From Neobacillus mesonae (GTDB taxonomy: Bacteria > Bacillota > Bacilli > Bacillales > Cytobacillaceae): a stretch of 64,000 nt of DNA. The position numbers and the translations under genes were made by a program. Positions 8,301 to 17,053 of the stretch are shown one piece after another. The stretch spans positions 40,385 through 104,384 of the forward strand of contig NZ_JAMBNQ010000016.1 in NCBI RefSeq assembly GCF_023715155.1, read 5' to 3'. Below the pieces are notes generated by a model that was given only the letters and a program-made list of their open reading frames with translations, was not told where the DNA came from and made no database searches. How positions within the stretch are numbered: position 1 is the stretch's first letter; each line of letters begins with the position of its first letter.

Positions 8301-9780
8301 ATTGTATTTGCGTATGGAGACGATCAATTTCCGAACTTAGCTGAGCAATCTCCATTGTTTTTTGTTTTTCCTGCTGCATCAGTTGGTTTTCTTTTTTCTT
8401 TAAGAATCTTTGGTAACCATCATGCTGCTTCATAGCCTCTTGTATGGATTGGTAAGAAGTTCCCCACTCTGCTAAGGCTTCTTTTTTGATTTCATCCATT
8501 CTTTGATTAACCTGCACCAGGCCGCTGTTTTGTTCCAATTTCGCAATCTGCTGGGAAAGAGAGCGTATCGTTTGTTCGAATTCATACCATTCTTTTAAAA
8601 TCGTCTGAAAGGCAAGCTCTTCTTTTTGTTCCTGTTTTTCCTTCACATTTTCTTGTAAGGCCGTGTGCTTCTTCCGTTCTTCTTCTAATTTTTTCTCCCA
8701 ATCTAGTACTTCCCGATGCGCTTTTGCAAACTCCAAATTGTCTTTTTGAAAGCGCAAATTATCTTGTTTTAAGGTCAGTTTGTCAATGTCTTTTTCCGCC
8801 GTAAGGAGCGTTTCCTCTTCTCTTTTTTTTAAATGCTCTAAAGCACCAAGCAGCTGGCGGCCAACCTTGATGCTGTCTTCTATCATTTCTTTATGTTCTA
8901 TGCCTTTTGCTAAGTGCTCTTCAAAAGGGATAATATCTTCTAAGAACTCTTTATGTGCTTGCTCTCTTTTTAAAAGAACTGGCAGGTCCTTCGCAATACT
9001 TGCCTGACTTTTGAAGATTTCTACAAGATCATTCTTTTGATGTTCTGTTCGATGCAAAACTTGACTAACAGTTGGAATAATTCGTTTTTGAAACAAAGAA
9101 TGATCATCTTCTGCTCCCTCAAAGTATTTGCCGACACCGCCTTCGTCCTTGTTAATGTCTTTCAAGATATCCCAATCTTTACGGTTAATTCCATATGTAT
9201 CCAGAATGCGATAATGCTTTTTCGTATCGCGGTAAACATCATATCCGTTCCATTTTAAATAGTCCTTCAAGCTTTCAGTGTCAGCCACTTCCTCATTTTC
9301 ATAAAGCGGGATATGCTCAAGGGCCGCCTCTTCTTTCCGTTCAAACTCTCTAGTATAAAACGTAAAAGCAGGGAGGATTTTGGCTTCTTGTTCTAGTGTT
9401 CTGCTTTCATTTCCACTTTCATCACTCATCGAAATTCGCTGCTCGGCTGAAAACATTCCCCCCGTGACAAGGTGACGGCGATCGGCACCATCTAATTCCC
9501 ACTGAATCACTACATGAAAGGTATAAGGAATAAATTGCTCCTTGTTATTAAAAAAGAATTGCTGATAATACCGGTTGTTTTGTTTTCCCCATGCCGTTCC
9601 AGGTTTGATTATTTGGAAGATGGTCTGAAGGAATACTCCTTTCCCGCCGCCGTTCATCATCGAAATGAGACCATTTGTCGAGGTTTCCTCATTATGGAAG
9701 TTAAACGTGGTATCTTTATATTGCTTTTGAAGGCCATCGTACTTCAGACCAACAATTCTAATTCGATGAATCTTCGGCAT
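5317..9780 (-). CDS. jetC: Wadjet JetC: SMC-like coiled-coil ATPase
   Basis: Motor subunit of a Wadjet anti-plasmid complex: an SMC/MukB-like ATPase that extrudes DNA loops and lets JetD cut small circles. 1487 residues. A Walker A-type loop MNGGGKGVF (43-51) follows an N-terminal strand block (IHRIRIVGLKYDG). Long charged coiled coils (about 250-1330) are interrupted by a hinge-like globular part (about 640-780). The ABC signature is SGGQKLSARM (about 1373), and the Walker B region is VPLVCDNPFGQA (about 1405), where the residue after Asp is Asn, not Glu. DNPFG is, from memory, usual in the type III-like JetC group. It is the last gene of the operon and overlaps jetB by 23 nt. GAGGGGG precedes the ATG. 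Confidence 0.88.
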   Translation of the reverse strand: MPKIHRIRIVGLKYDGLQKQYKDTTFNFHNEETSTNGLISMMNGGGKGVFLQTIFQIIKPGTAWGKQNNRYYQQFFFNNKEQFIPYTFHVVIQWELDGADRRHLVTGGMFSAEQRISMSDESGNESRTLEQEAKILPAFTFYTREFERKEEAALEHIPLYENEEVADTESLKDYLKWNGYDVYRDTKKHYRILDTYGINRKDWDILKDINKDEGGVGKYFEGAEDDHSLFQKRIIPTVSQVLHRTEHQKNDLVEIFKSQASIAKDLPVLLKREQAHKEFLEDIIPFEEHLAKGIEHKEMIEDSIKVGRQLLGALEHLKKREEETLLTAEKDIDKLTLKQDNLRFQKDNLEFAKAHREVLDWEKKLEEERKKHTALQENVKEKQEQKEELAFQTILKEWYEFEQTIRSLSQQIAKLEQNSGLVQVNQRMDEIKKEALAEWGTSYQSIQEAMKQHDGYQRFLKKKENQLMQQEKQKTMEIAQLSSEIDRLHTQIQSFESKEEELTNEFGDRITYDLKGYIDSLSKQVENKKAQLEELYAKDHESTEKQKQLAATHGTLAQSITFLEEKCKELKQANEVQTQKEAKLVEKLRGLLEDITVPLSHALLSKYALQIEELLEQNKQQGEQIKKELWKTQLDHSLNDDHFWIANKDVRELKEWIDEKTGIDVFYGSQFLQSLSPEDLAKYLLTYPLLPYGLVVSQHQWQKINQQVLSGRMFNSPVPIFLREEMKKDRDQASFVIINGTEKALLTDKNQFTSWKISIAKQIEEKQETLVEIEKTEESFRQILKEIDRFLSGELSIDLERILSREQNALLSEKTKLQEIITQEEKEKEYQLQLQEQLEKTKRKRKELTADVETLTKFNEEKMLHQENKQVKLEKEKQNDALTIKLQEISNEHQSIVELQSTWNQTYFEWKLNIEQTIKEIAAFINAAAFPPEVKADPSEEVPRLSAHLLEEITGSIEELKQLQKSKEEQASELLVIQATRESEQKQQKKLEKKLIAHHKEWKEVQEPDEPMSILENMLQTAQKETKSAEKEERDQGTAVTVAETSLKHALGQREKLRKKAAKHENQPEEWEDLNLEVKAVEINDQTKIAKDELKKTEKLLKETEAIITSYEGDLLTLSVILKEEAAAFTDQDVEKIKNQGKTCILSWCEEHQAIQEEGQEKHAKIEQSLRNLKLAIEGKDWEIRFKNEVLTTLDHMDTWHYSHVQTIVKNMKRFSQSGLEQLERDKERAEKAQNFWASRASMKVMSISESIRSMIAKMKLKNERGSFPLVQLKEDILPKRAEEIEPLLRQHFVAAINKITKQFDVIDNNNLSLDQEIKQLISDEQILFVSLRNRYPELLVYNMRTDNAFMYGKPKKEHYSTWQTINQGSRTKSDGSGGQKLSARMVMMMMLLSVKSETNQSWVPLVCDNPFGQAASAHVLDPIFAVAEKLKFQFIVVTPPELVKTEISQRFDAYYKLDFIREKGKEIVSDTIVPAFRIYQGEEVKQ

Positions 9781-10501
9781 GCTGATCCCCCTCTGTCATT
9801 AATTGTTTGAATAATTCATAGCGATCATAATCGTGATACAGGTATTCAATCCGTTCAAACAGCTCTTGCTTTGGAATTACCTTTGGAATATCATCCCGAT
9901 CCAGAATGACAATTAACCTTTCCGTCTCCAATAAACGCATGGCACTGGCAATTAATCCGATTCTTGTTCGCCGATTGGCTTTTTTGGCGCCATAATCCTC
10001 CGTTTCTACTTCCATGTATTTCCACGTGGTGACAACTTCCTTCATATCAATGCGCTCTTCTTCGCCGAAGCTGGGTTTCGTCTTCAAAATGCTGTCCCAG
10101 TTCATAATCAAATCATTCACTTGCCGCTCTAGTGTGTAGTAGCTAATCCCTTCCCGCTGCGAGCGGATTTTGGCTGCCTGGTTACGGTCGATACTGGCTA
10201 AAAAAGACATTATCACAACACTAATGAGATGGAAATGTCTTTTCGACTCGATTTGCTTATGCTTTTCCTTCATATGCGAAAAATTGGTTGCAAAGATGGA
10301 GCCCGTTGGCTGAACCACCAATTGAATCCTTTTAGGTGATTCAATGATATAGGTACCTGATTCGTCTGCTAATAAAAGAACGGTCTGCCTTACCTCCGGA
10401 TCAAAATACTCTTGGAAGTGTTCACTATATTCATCGATGGCTTTTTCTTTTAAAAGAGTAAAATAAACAGCGGCTGCTCTTTTGATGGTTTCTGCACTCA
10501 T
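9758..10501 (-). CDS. jetB: Wadjet JetB: kleisin-associated (KITE-like) subunit
   Basis: A 247-residue partner of the SMC-like ATPase, expected to be a winged-helix KITE-type dimer contacting JetA and JetC. The start is set at 10501 (MSAETIKRAAAVYF) because AGGAGG lies 7 nt upstream and its ATGA overlaps the jetA stop. An upstream in-frame start at 10525 lacks a site. The C-terminal half (SAMRLLETERLIVILDRDD then KQELFERIEYLYHDYDRYELF) looks like a winged helix. The family resembles DUF6063 by context; homology in sequence is not checked. It is inferred mostly from position between JetA and JetC and from its size. Confidence 0.8.
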   Translation of the reverse strand: MSAETIKRAAAVYFTLLKEKAIDEYSEHFQEYFDPEVRQTVLLLADESGTYIIESPKRIQLVVQPTGSIFATNFSHMKEKHKQIESKRHFHLISVVIMSFLASIDRNQAAKIRSQREGISYYTLERQVNDLIMNWDSILKTKPSFGEEERIDMKEVVTTWKYMEVETEDYGAKKANRRTRIGLIASAMRLLETERLIVILDRDDIPKVIPKQELFERIEYLYHDYDRYELFKQLMTEGDQHAEDSSN

Positions 10502-12009
10502 TCTTTGTCCTCCTGTATACAACATAGTTTAAAAGGGGTTATTTTCGTACGCTGCCACAGGATCGGCTCGGCCCGATGATCAAATATCGTAAAGATTTTC
10601 ATGCCTTCAAACACTTGAAATTGAGGGTATTCATTCATTAATTTAAAAAGAAGAATTTCCCTTTCATCGCTTAAGGTCTCTTCCTTCCTATTTAGTACTT
10701 GAACCTTCAGCGGCTTCTTATCAAACATCATCCATAAATCAATTGTTTCCGATTCTTCAAACCATAGATCCTGTATTTCTAATGGGAAAGTGGATAATTC
10801 ACTTAATGAAAACTCTCCCGATGCTTGTAAATGTTGAAAAACATAACTCCAAGCCTTACTAACAGAATTCCAGTCCGTCACGCGTACCTGAGTGATTTCT
10901 TCTTCGGTCTCCTCCTCGACGACCACATCGGCCGCTTCTTTTTCATCGAATTCTTGTTCACCCCAAATCCAATCAAGCGGCAGAATGAATTCGTTTTTCG
11001 GTGAAAATAAAGAAGACAGAACGGTTTCGATTTCCGTAAAAGAACGAACACCTTCCTTCATGAACATATTTTCATAAAAATGCTCCCTGAAGGAAACCAA
11101 GCTTCCTTCCCAAAACAAGGATGGATTTTCTGCTTTTAATTTCATCTCATTGGATATATTTTGAATAACGAGCTTCGCAAACCGATCATGCAATTGTCTC
11201 GTATGGCCAACTTTTTCCTGGAGAAGATGCAATTCTTTTTGTACATCATCATCCTCTTGATTTCTTCGTTTCGTTTTTTCTATCATACTTGTAATGTTAC
11301 GGAAGTGCGTTTTTTCCTCTTCAAATTGTTTCTCAATTTCAGCCCGATTATCTGCCCTTTGCATTTCTTCATCCATTAATAAGATTTTGGGATTGTTGAT
11401 CATTTCCTTTTGAAAGGAGAATTCTTTTGCCATTAAGCGGTTAACGCGTGAAATGAGGTGATCGAGGTTTCGAGTCGCTTTACGGAAATTTCCGTTTTTA
11501 ATCAGCTGCATACTGTAGAGTTGTTCGATGGTGATGGAGAATTCCTCCGCCATTTCTCTGCTCATAAAAATCATTTCCTGAGAAACCTCGGTTAGTTTAT
11601 AAACAATGGTGCCGCCTATCTCTAAATTCGTGTATAACTCATCCATTGTGACATAGCGGAATACCTGGGTCTCCCAGACCTGTCGAATTTCATCGAAATA
11701 GAACGCTTCAAACGGCTGACTGTACTCTTCTTTTCCGGAATACAAAAGGCCACTTGTGATCCGCTCAATCTGCTTATCGTCTGCCAGCAGTTTCAATTGT
11801 TTAATCGCATCTTCTACCATTACCTTAATATCAGCCTTTTTTCTTTGATCATCATCATTTAATTCCCTGTAAAAAATGGTGAGGAGCACTTGCATGAGAA
11901 TCGTTTGGACATACGGTTTCAGTTCTCCTATTTCCATTCCCCTCCCAAGCTCAAACAATGGATTTAATCGCTGCATTCGCTGAGCGAATCCTTCCCATGA
12001 TTCGTTCAC
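10498..12009 (-). CDS. jetA: Wadjet JetA: kleisin-like subunit
   Basis: A 503-residue kleisin-like bridging subunit, the usual JetA length (about 500). It is mainly helical with a charged coiled coil at about 190-270 (EEMQRADNRAEIEKQFEEEK and following) and an acidic linker EEKEAADVVVEEETEEEI near 370 before a C-terminal winged-helix-like region. The GTG at 12009 is preferred: GGAGG lies 8 nt upstream, and GTGA overlaps the jetD stop exactly as ATGA does between jetA and jetB. The ATGs at 12024 and 12015 lack spacing. It resembles the JetA/DUF5716 type in layout. Confidence 0.82.
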   Translation of the reverse strand: MNESWEGFAQRMQRLNPLFELGRGMEIGELKPYVQTILMQVLLTIFYRELNDDDQRKKADIKVMVEDAIKQLKLLADDKQIERITSGLLYSGKEEYSQPFEAFYFDEIRQVWETQVFRYVTMDELYTNLEIGGTIVYKLTEVSQEMIFMSREMAEEFSITIEQLYSMQLIKNGNFRKATRNLDHLISRVNRLMAKEFSFQKEMINNPKILLMDEEMQRADNRAEIEKQFEEEKTHFRNITSMIEKTKRRNQEDDDVQKELHLLQEKVGHTRQLHDRFAKLVIQNISNEMKLKAENPSLFWEGSLVSFREHFYENMFMKEGVRSFTEIETVLSSLFSPKNEFILPLDWIWGEQEFDEKEAADVVVEEETEEEITQVRVTDWNSVSKAWSYVFQHLQASGEFSLSELSTFPLEIQDLWFEESETIDLWMMFDKKPLKVQVLNRKEETLSDEREILLFKLMNEYPQFQVFEGMKIFTIFDHRAEPILWQRTKITPFKLCCIQEDKE

Positions 12010-13070
12010 ATCCATCGCCTCCATGTTTCAATTGTCAGAACTTCCTGTGGAATCCGCTTATTTTCATTCCATAATTGCATGAGTAATGCTTGCTCCTCTT
12101 CTGCAAACCATTGAAAGAAGGCATCGCGAACTTTGAGATTTTGTGTTTGACCTTGTTTTTGATCATTTTTTTGGTCTAGACATTCAAGCATTTTGCGATA
12201 AATTTTTAAGGCAGGCTGAATACAACAATCTGGATATTTTTCCATTAGACGGATAAGGATTCCGTACCCCGCCGCATCCAAATCGCCTGCGTAATAAAAA
12301 AGATAGTTTTTAGATGGAAACATGCGAAAGAAAAACGAAAAGCTACGTTCTATTTTCGTGCCTTCTCCATAAATAATTAAATCAGGCTCATAATCAAGCA
12401 TCCCTGCTTCTAATAATTGAATGGAAGTATGGAAGAATGATAGATTTTCGACGATGAGAATTCGCTGAATTTCAGGAATGGATTTCCCTTGTTTCATCCA
12501 AAACACAAATGGCTCCCCGTAGTTTACCATTTTAAGCTGAGCATTAGTGATGCCGATTCTCATTAAAAAGCCTTTACCTTCAGAAAACTGTTCGACATCC
12601 AGCAGGAATTTTTCATGGCCAAATAGCTCCAAACTTCTTTCTTCGACTGACACCCATTCTCGTTCATGGTTAGATTGTAAAAACGAATAGACATTCTGAA
12701 TTCGATTCCATTCCTCTTTTGTCTGCCATTCTGGATAACGTTCATAATAGGAAAAATCAAACAGATCACTTAATTTCATCATCTCAAGACGATCCCATTT
12801 GGGTACTTGAGCCTTCATATTCACCCAGTAATATAAAGCGAGCGCAGGTGTTTTCCCGTTGTATTGATTATTTTGAATAGGGGCTAGCTGCCCTTCCGCT
12901 TGTAACATTTGAATGGCATTAAAAAATAGCGAATACCCATCCATTTCAAAATAATTATCCATCAGCTTGCGTAATTGGAGTTCTAAATCATTTATATTGA
13001 TTCTCTTTTTTTGACTAGGGTGTTGAATATCTGAAATAAAACCTCTCACCCGAGTTTCAATGAGATCCAT
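12006..13070 (-). CDS. jetD: Wadjet JetD: TOPRIM nuclease subunit
   Basis: The DNA-cleaving subunit of Wadjet. 354 residues from ATG 13070 (AGGTGAG 5 nt upstream; a GTG at 13079 has no site). The C-terminal third is a DUF2220-type TOPRIM: LIIYGEGTKI carries the first conserved Glu (about residue 234), and FYYAGDLDAAGYGI carries the D-x-D metal motif near 258. The N-terminal half is a winged-helix/arm region (LELQLRKLMDNYFEMDGY). It is the first gene of the operon, unlike the common A-B-C-D order, and its TGA overlaps the jetA GTG. A promoter is proposed at 13140-13170. Confidence 0.87.
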   Translation of the reverse strand: MDLIETRVRGFISDIQHPSQKKRININDLELQLRKLMDNYFEMDGYSLFFNAIQMLQAEGQLAPIQNNQYNGKTPALALYYWVNMKAQVPKWDRLEMMKLSDLFDFSYYERYPEWQTKEEWNRIQNVYSFLQSNHEREWVSVEERSLELFGHEKFLLDVEQFSEGKGFLMRIGITNAQLKMVNYGEPFVFWMKQGKSIPEIQRILIVENLSFFHTSIQLLEAGMLDYEPDLIIYGEGTKIERSFSFFFRMFPSKNYLFYYAGDLDAAGYGILIRLMEKYPDCCIQPALKIYRKMLECLDQKNDQKQGQTQNLKVRDAFFQWFAEEEQALLMQLWNENKRIPQEVLTIETWRRWM

Positions 13071-13139
13071 TGTGCTCACCTGCTTACATCTTCTATAGTC
13101 ATAAGAATATAATACTGCTTTTTATTCGGATATCTTTCT

Positions 13140-13170
13140 ATTATAAACTAGTTCCGCAATGGCTTGTAAA
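13140..13170 (-). promoter_or_regulatory. Possible sigma-A promoter of the Wadjet operon
   Basis: On the minus strand TTTACA (complement of 13165-13170) and a perfect TATAAT (complement of 13140-13145) are 19 bp apart, 70 bp upstream of jetD. The spacer is longer than ideal, so the -35 is uncertain. Confidence 0.4.
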
Positions 13171-13264
13171 TGATTTAACTATTATGCAGGTACGTTTCGA
13201 AAAAAATCTTGTTTCAGAATATTCATCTAAATTGCTGTTTTAACTGAGGCTTATGTTCTGTTTT

Positions 13265-13310
13265 AAAAAAAGTAAAAGACAGACTCTAAAATATATAAGA
13301 GTCTGTCTTT
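13265..13310 (-). terminator. Terminator of the cold-shock gene
   Basis: Perfect 13-bp stem AAAGACAGACTCT/AGAGTCTGTCTTT (13275-13287 with 13298-13310). On the minus strand it is followed by TTTTACTTTTTTT. It lies 18 bp after the csp stop. Confidence 0.88.
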
Positions 13311-13327
13311 ATACGTCCTTTTAATCA

Positions 13328-13528
13328 TTATGCCTTTTGAACATTTGTAGCTTGGGGACCACGTTGGCCTTCTTCTATGTCAAAAGTAACATCTTGTCCT
13401 TCTTCAAGTGATTTATACCCTTCGCCTTGGATTGCTGAGAAATGAACGAATACATCTTCTCCACCTTCACGTTCGATGAATCCGAAACCTTTCTCACTGT
13501 TAAACCATTTTACTTTACCTTTTTCCAC
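13328..13528 (-). CDS. Cold-shock protein, CspB/CspD type
   Basis: A 66-residue OB-fold RNA/ssDNA chaperone. Both nucleic-acid-binding motifs are intact: KGFGFI (RNP1, residues 14-19) and DVFVHF (RNP2, 25-30), in a sequence closely matching Bacillus CspB and CspD ([16 protein letters not shown]...[12 protein letters not shown]). The start is GTG at 13528 with AGGAGG 8 nt upstream. It is monocistronic with its own terminator. The gap upstream (309 bp to the divergent small gene) is long enough for the extended 5' leader usual in csp genes, but no specific leader motif was resolved. Confidence 0.93.
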   Translation of the reverse strand: MEKGKVKWFNSEKGFGFIEREGGEDVFVHFSAIQGEGYKSLEEGQDVTFDIEEGQRGPQATNVQKA

Positions 13529-13837
13529 TTTCTTTGCCTCCTATTGTGTAAACTATACACAATTGTTAATATTTTGTAACCCCACCAAGATTTTTATGAA
13601 TCCTGGTATGTTCCTATTATTCCCTAATTAATTAAAAGTTTATTCAGTTTATTTAATACTAAATTATTAAAGTGCTATGGTGTTGGGTTATATGTCACTG
13701 ATTTCCCTTCATAAAAGCTAATACAATATTGTAAGCTGGATAAAATAAGAGGACTAGTCAAGTATCATTCATAATGTATGCTACAATAGATGAAGAACAT
13801 CATTAAAACTAAATTTCTTTTCAGAAAGGGTGATTGA

Positions 13838-14008
13838 ATGAAGAAAAGTCTTTTTACTATAGGGGACGAAGTCATTATCAAAGCTTCCGGTAAATCGGCA
13901 ACCATTTTTAAATACGAGTATGTCAAAAACATGAAAAGGTACTCTTACGTTGTAAATGAATACCCAAACACCTTTTTCTTTGAAGAAGAATTAGAAATGA
14001 ATGAATAA
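13838..14008 (+). CDS. Small beta-rich hypothetical protein (56 aa)
   Basis: Starts MKKSLFTIGDEVIIKASGKS and ends FFFEEELEMNE. AAAGGGTG precedes the ATG by 8 nt. The pattern GDEVIIKASGKSATIF..YVKNMKRYSYVV..YPNTFFFEEELE (alternating strands with a GDxV start and a final acidic helix) is that of small SH3/KOW-like proteins common in Bacillus. No function can be assigned. The gene stands alone, divergent from csp. Confidence 0.65.
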   Translation: MKKSLFTIGDEVIIKASGKSATIFKYEYVKNMKRYSYVVNEYPNTFFFEEELEMNE

Positions 14009-14118
14009 TTTCATTTAATTATTATCGCTTTGGGTGAAGTACAAAAGGACACCCGACATCATTCACCTGTCATATCCAATAGTAGAAGTGGAAAATACTT
14101 GGATTAAACTCCGATATT

Positions 14119-14283
14119 TCATTTGGATGTATTACCTTTATTATGACTGGTGTTCTTTGGTTCATCCGACTTTTTAACACGTTTGCTAATATAAGGTTTG
14201 GCACTCTTAGCTTTATTGGCACCAGCTTTCCAACGATTCCAGCCCTTCTTGCCCGTACCTCTGCCTGTTCCGCCTTTATTCAT
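14119..14283 (-). CDS. Small basic Gly/Lys-rich protein, DUF3934-like (54 aa)
   Basis: Begins MNKGGTGRGTGKKGWNRWKA, a highly basic stretch (pI well above 10 by composition) with the GTGKKGWNRW core that I associate with the DUF3934 family of Bacillus, followed by a lysine-rich tail. GGAGTGA lies 9 nt before the ATG. Role unknown; the charge suggests nucleic-acid or ribosome contact. It was missed by length-filtered ORF finding. Confidence 0.7.
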   Translation of the reverse strand: MNKGGTGRGTGKKGWNRWKAGANKAKSAKPYISKRVKKSDEPKNTSHNKGNTSK

Positions 14284-14433
14284 AATAAATTCACTCCAAA
14301 ATTATTATAAACCTGATTTCCTGTGTTTTTTTTATTAACTAAGTAAGATGAAATATACTACAAATTATAGAAAAAGGGAAACGGCTTCTTGCGGATTGAT
14401 GTGACTACCCGAGAATAGAATCAGTCCCTTGCA

Positions 14434-14586
14434 CAAAGAGTTGAAAGCTTTGGTTTGTCATCGGCGCAGACAGGCTGCCATTTATCTTTGACTTTCATCA
14501 AGGGCTCCAGGGAGAAAAGCTGTACGTCACACGCTTAAAAAGTGTGTTGGATACATGTTAATATGCAGGAGATATCTAACAAATGA
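14434..14586 (+). pseudogene. Relic A: 3' end of a C45 acyltransferase paralogue
   Basis: From AAAGAGTTGAAAGC onward the sequence follows codons for about the last 50 residues of the intact gene at 4091-5158 (the stretch encoding GDRLPFIFDFHQWLHGEKL and on to the stop), with point differences and an 8-bp deletion near 14555 that shifts the frame. The reading frame ends ...VNMQEISNK-stop, against VNMEEATNGKR in the intact gene, so this is a paralogue, not a copy. Nothing upstream of 14434 matches. Relic B at 24814 shares the end. Confidence 0.85.
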
Positions 14587-14626
14587 AAGGATGAACTCAA
14601 ATGAAGAATTCATCCTTTTTTGTTTC
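14556..14626 (+). repeat. 71-bp direct repeat, left copy (DR-L), with terminator
   Basis: Identical over 71 bp to 24840-24910. It contains the last codons and stop of the C45 paralogue relic plus its terminator: stem AAAGGATGAA/TTCATCCTTT (14586-14595 with 14609-14618) followed by TTTTTG. The two copies, 10,284 bp apart in the same orientation, bracket the hydantoin cluster. Confidence 0.9.
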
Positions 14627-14709
14627 AATGAGCTTAGGTTGCTGTTTCCTGGATATTTAAGTTTTTAAAGATTTATTCTGACCGCCTTTTAAAAACCCAA
14701 TTACAAAGA

Positions 14710-14758
14710 ACAATCTCTTTAAAAGATTGATTCTTTTTAGGAATCTTTTAGAGATTGT
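14710..14758 (-). terminator. Probable terminator of the hydantoin operon
   Basis: Long hairpin: outer arms ACAATCTCT (14710-14718) and AGAGATTGT (14750-14758), then an inner AAAAGATT/AATCTTTT pairing with a 2-nt bulge. It lies 100 bp after the last gene of the minus-strand operon. The following T tract on that strand is poor, so termination is inferred from the stem. Confidence 0.5.
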
Positions 14759-14860
14759 GTAATTCTTAAAAGTAATACATGTATTGCATCATATTTTTGC
14801 CAAAATTAATATTTTCAAAAAACTGATTTGTACTAGGGGTCAATAATAATTTAAATTTAT

Positions 14861-15604
14861 TTAATTGTCTCCTAAACTCCCATAGTGTTTTAATAATCCT
14901 GCGAATTCTTTTCTTTCTGGAGATTTATAAGTTTTTAATTTACTGGTGGTTTTCCCGAGTTCAACAATGGCTTCTGCAAACTTCACAGCAGCAACTACTC
15001 CATCAATAACTGGTACTTCTAACTCTTTTTCTAACTCATTTGCAAGCTCAGCCATTCCTGCACAACCTAATAAAATTGCTTCAGCATCATCTTCCTTAAC
15101 TGCTCTTCTTCCTTCCTCCTTTAACATCTCCATTGCAGCTTCAGGATCCTTTTCAATATCAAGCACACTTAACGGGGTGGTTCTTACTTTAACAACACGA
15201 TGTTGCATTCCATATCCTGCAACAAGCTCATCTAACATGGTTTTGATACGCGGTATAACGGTGACAACGGAAAAACGAGCAGCTAAAATTGACGCCATAT
15301 ACATTGAGGCTTCTGCTATTCCAATTACTGGAGCTTTTGTCACTTCTCTTGCTGCTTGAAGTCCAGGATCTCCATAACAGGCTATAATATATGCATTAAT
15401 CCCCTCCTCTTCTCCTTTTCGTACTTCCTCTAAAACACCCGGAATACTTAGATACTCATCGTAAAAGGATTCAATTGAAGCTGGACCCATTTCTGGACTT
15501 ACTGCAATGATTTCTGTGTCTTGTCTGGCAACACTCTTCGCGGCATTTTCAATACCCTTTGTCATTTCCCATGTAGTATTTGGATTAATTACCTTAATTT
15601 TCAC
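14861..15604 (-). CDS. Hydantoin/allantoin racemase (Asp/Glu racemase superfamily)
   Basis: Cofactor-independent racemase of 247 residues, of the HyuE/HpxA (hydantoin or allantoin racemase) type. The start INPNTTWEMTKGIENAAK is the family signature. The two catalytic cysteines are at ACYGDPG (about residue 75) and LGCAGM (about 180). It would interconvert D- and L-5-substituted hydantoins, or allantoin enantiomers, so that the stereospecific hydrolases can use both. GTG start at 15604; only one base separates it from the permease stop, and GGGGAAGTG lies in the end of that gene. Last gene of the operon. Confidence 0.88.
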   Translation of the reverse strand: MKIKVINPNTTWEMTKGIENAAKSVARQDTEIIAVSPEMGPASIESFYDEYLSIPGVLEEVRKGEEEGINAYIIACYGDPGLQAAREVTKAPVIGIAEASMYMASILAARFSVVTVIPRIKTMLDELVAGYGMQHRVVKVRTTPLSVLDIEKDPEAAMEMLKEEGRRAVKEDDAEAILLGCAGMAELANELEKELEVPVIDGVVAAVKFAEAIVELGKTTSKLKTYKSPERKEFAGLLKHYGSLGDN

Positions 15605-15605
15605 T

Positions 15606-17033
15606 TTACATCACTTCCCCTTCTTTGTACTCTGCAAGTTCAATTTTATCGTCAATATAACTATAGATTTCAGGTTGAGGGAACTTCTTTCCGACCCAAT
15701 ATTTCATTAAGGGATAATAAATTACATTTGAAACAATAAACGCTGTGAAGAATCCATAATCAGGAAAGAAAAAAACTGTTAATCCCGAAGGTATATAAGC
15801 GAATACTGCAGCTGGATTTATATTGTTCCAATACTTATATTGTCCATTTGAACGGTAGATTTCCTCTATATTTAACTGTCTCTTTCTTAGTAGATAATAA
15901 TCACAAAACATGATACCTGCAATTGGGGATAATAAAGCAGATATCACGATTAATATTTGTGGAACATAGTCTGCAAAATTCCAAGGTTGCAATACCAGCC
16001 CAATAACACCGGCTATGATAGCTCCTGTAGCAAAACTAATTTTTTTAGGAAAATAGTTTACAATAATGTAACCCGGTGGAAGTAGGTTAGCACTTATATT
16101 AGTAGACCATTGTGCTAATATTACGAATGCTAAACAAACAATAAGAATTGCAGGGTTATCTTTGCCCAAAACAGTGGTCATGACTTCAATAGGATTCCAG
16201 TTACCTGTTGCTACACCGCTAGTCATCCCTATAATGGTAAACAGCAACATGGAACTTAGTAGTCCCAAGAAATGGGATATAAAACTCCCTTTGTTAGCCC
16301 TCCACCAAGTTGATTTTTGGTCATCTTTTTTTACTTTCAGAAATCTGGTAAAATCAGGAGCGTTAAGTGCCATTGTGATATATAGACCCATAAAAACAAC
16401 CATTCCATAACCAAAAGAAAGACTTCCATCACCCTTCATAGAAAATAACTTCCCGAGGGTAATATCAAAATGAGTCATGACTAAATATTGGAGATATACC
16501 CCAATAATTAAAATACTTGGTGCAGCCAAAATTTCAAATAGCTTAATAGCTTCTACTCCCATCGCGGTATTAATAATTTGAACAGCTCCAAATAATATAA
16601 TTAGGAGTGTCAAATTAGAGTACCCTGTCAAAAGTACCATGATTTCATTTAACGCAAATGCACCCATCCAAGTCTGAAAACCAAACCAGAAAATTGCAGG
16701 CAGGGCACGAATCGTCCCTGCAATATGGGTTCCTAAATAACCGAAACATGCCCTAATATATACTGCAAAAGGAATTCCGTATTTGATTCCAATATCGCCT
16801 AATAGTGTTAATAACAAAGCAACAATTATATTCCCTAGAAGAGCAGCCCATATAATCTGAATCGGAGATAAAGCAGGAAATAACTGGGCGGCAGTTACAA
16901 ATGTGACTAATTGGACTGCAATCCCGATCCAAAGTAACAAAAATCCAAAAGTTGAAATATTTCTTTGATTATTACTTGTGGGCATAATATCTTTCCCTGT
17001 TAAACTAATTTCTTTTTCAGGGGTACTATTCAT
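15606..17033 (-). CDS. NCS1-family nucleobase/hydantoin/allantoin permease
   Basis: A 475-residue, 12-helix symporter of the NCS1 family (PucI, Mhp1, cytosine permease). [17 protein letters not shown] (about 115-131) is the helix 3 signature; [13 protein letters not shown] (helix 6) and the [20 protein letters not shown] end motif are also typical. In this operon it should import hydantoins or allantoin with Na+ or H+. It lies between the M20 hydrolase and the racemase with 20- and 1-bp gaps. GGGAG precedes the ATG. The exact substrate cannot be read from the sequence. Confidence 0.9.
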   Translation of the reverse strand: MNSTPEKEISLTGKDIMPTSNNQRNISTFGFLLLWIGIAVQLVTFVTAAQLFPALSPIQIIWAALLGNIIVALLLTLLGDIGIKYGIPFAVYIRACFGYLGTHIAGTIRALPAIFWFGFQTWMGAFALNEIMVLLTGYSNLTLLIILFGAVQIINTAMGVEAIKLFEILAAPSILIIGVYLQYLVMTHFDITLGKLFSMKGDGSLSFGYGMVVFMGLYITMALNAPDFTRFLKVKKDDQKSTWWRANKGSFISHFLGLLSSMLLFTIIGMTSGVATGNWNPIEVMTTVLGKDNPAILIVCLAFVILAQWSTNISANLLPPGYIIVNYFPKKISFATGAIIAGVIGLVLQPWNFADYVPQILIVISALLSPIAGIMFCDYYLLRKRQLNIEEIYRSNGQYKYWNNINPAAVFAYIPSGLTVFFFPDYGFFTAFIVSNVIYYPLMKYWVGKKFPQPEIYSYIDDKIELAEYKEGEVM

Positions 17034-17053
17034 AGAAAGACCACTCTCCCTTG

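Noticed and set aside
5320..9810. Many plus-strand frames of 60-105 codons opposite the long minus-strand SMC-like gene
   Set aside because: Shadows of the coding strand; no ribosome sites, and the minus frame is a clear 1487-codon gene with ATPase motifs.
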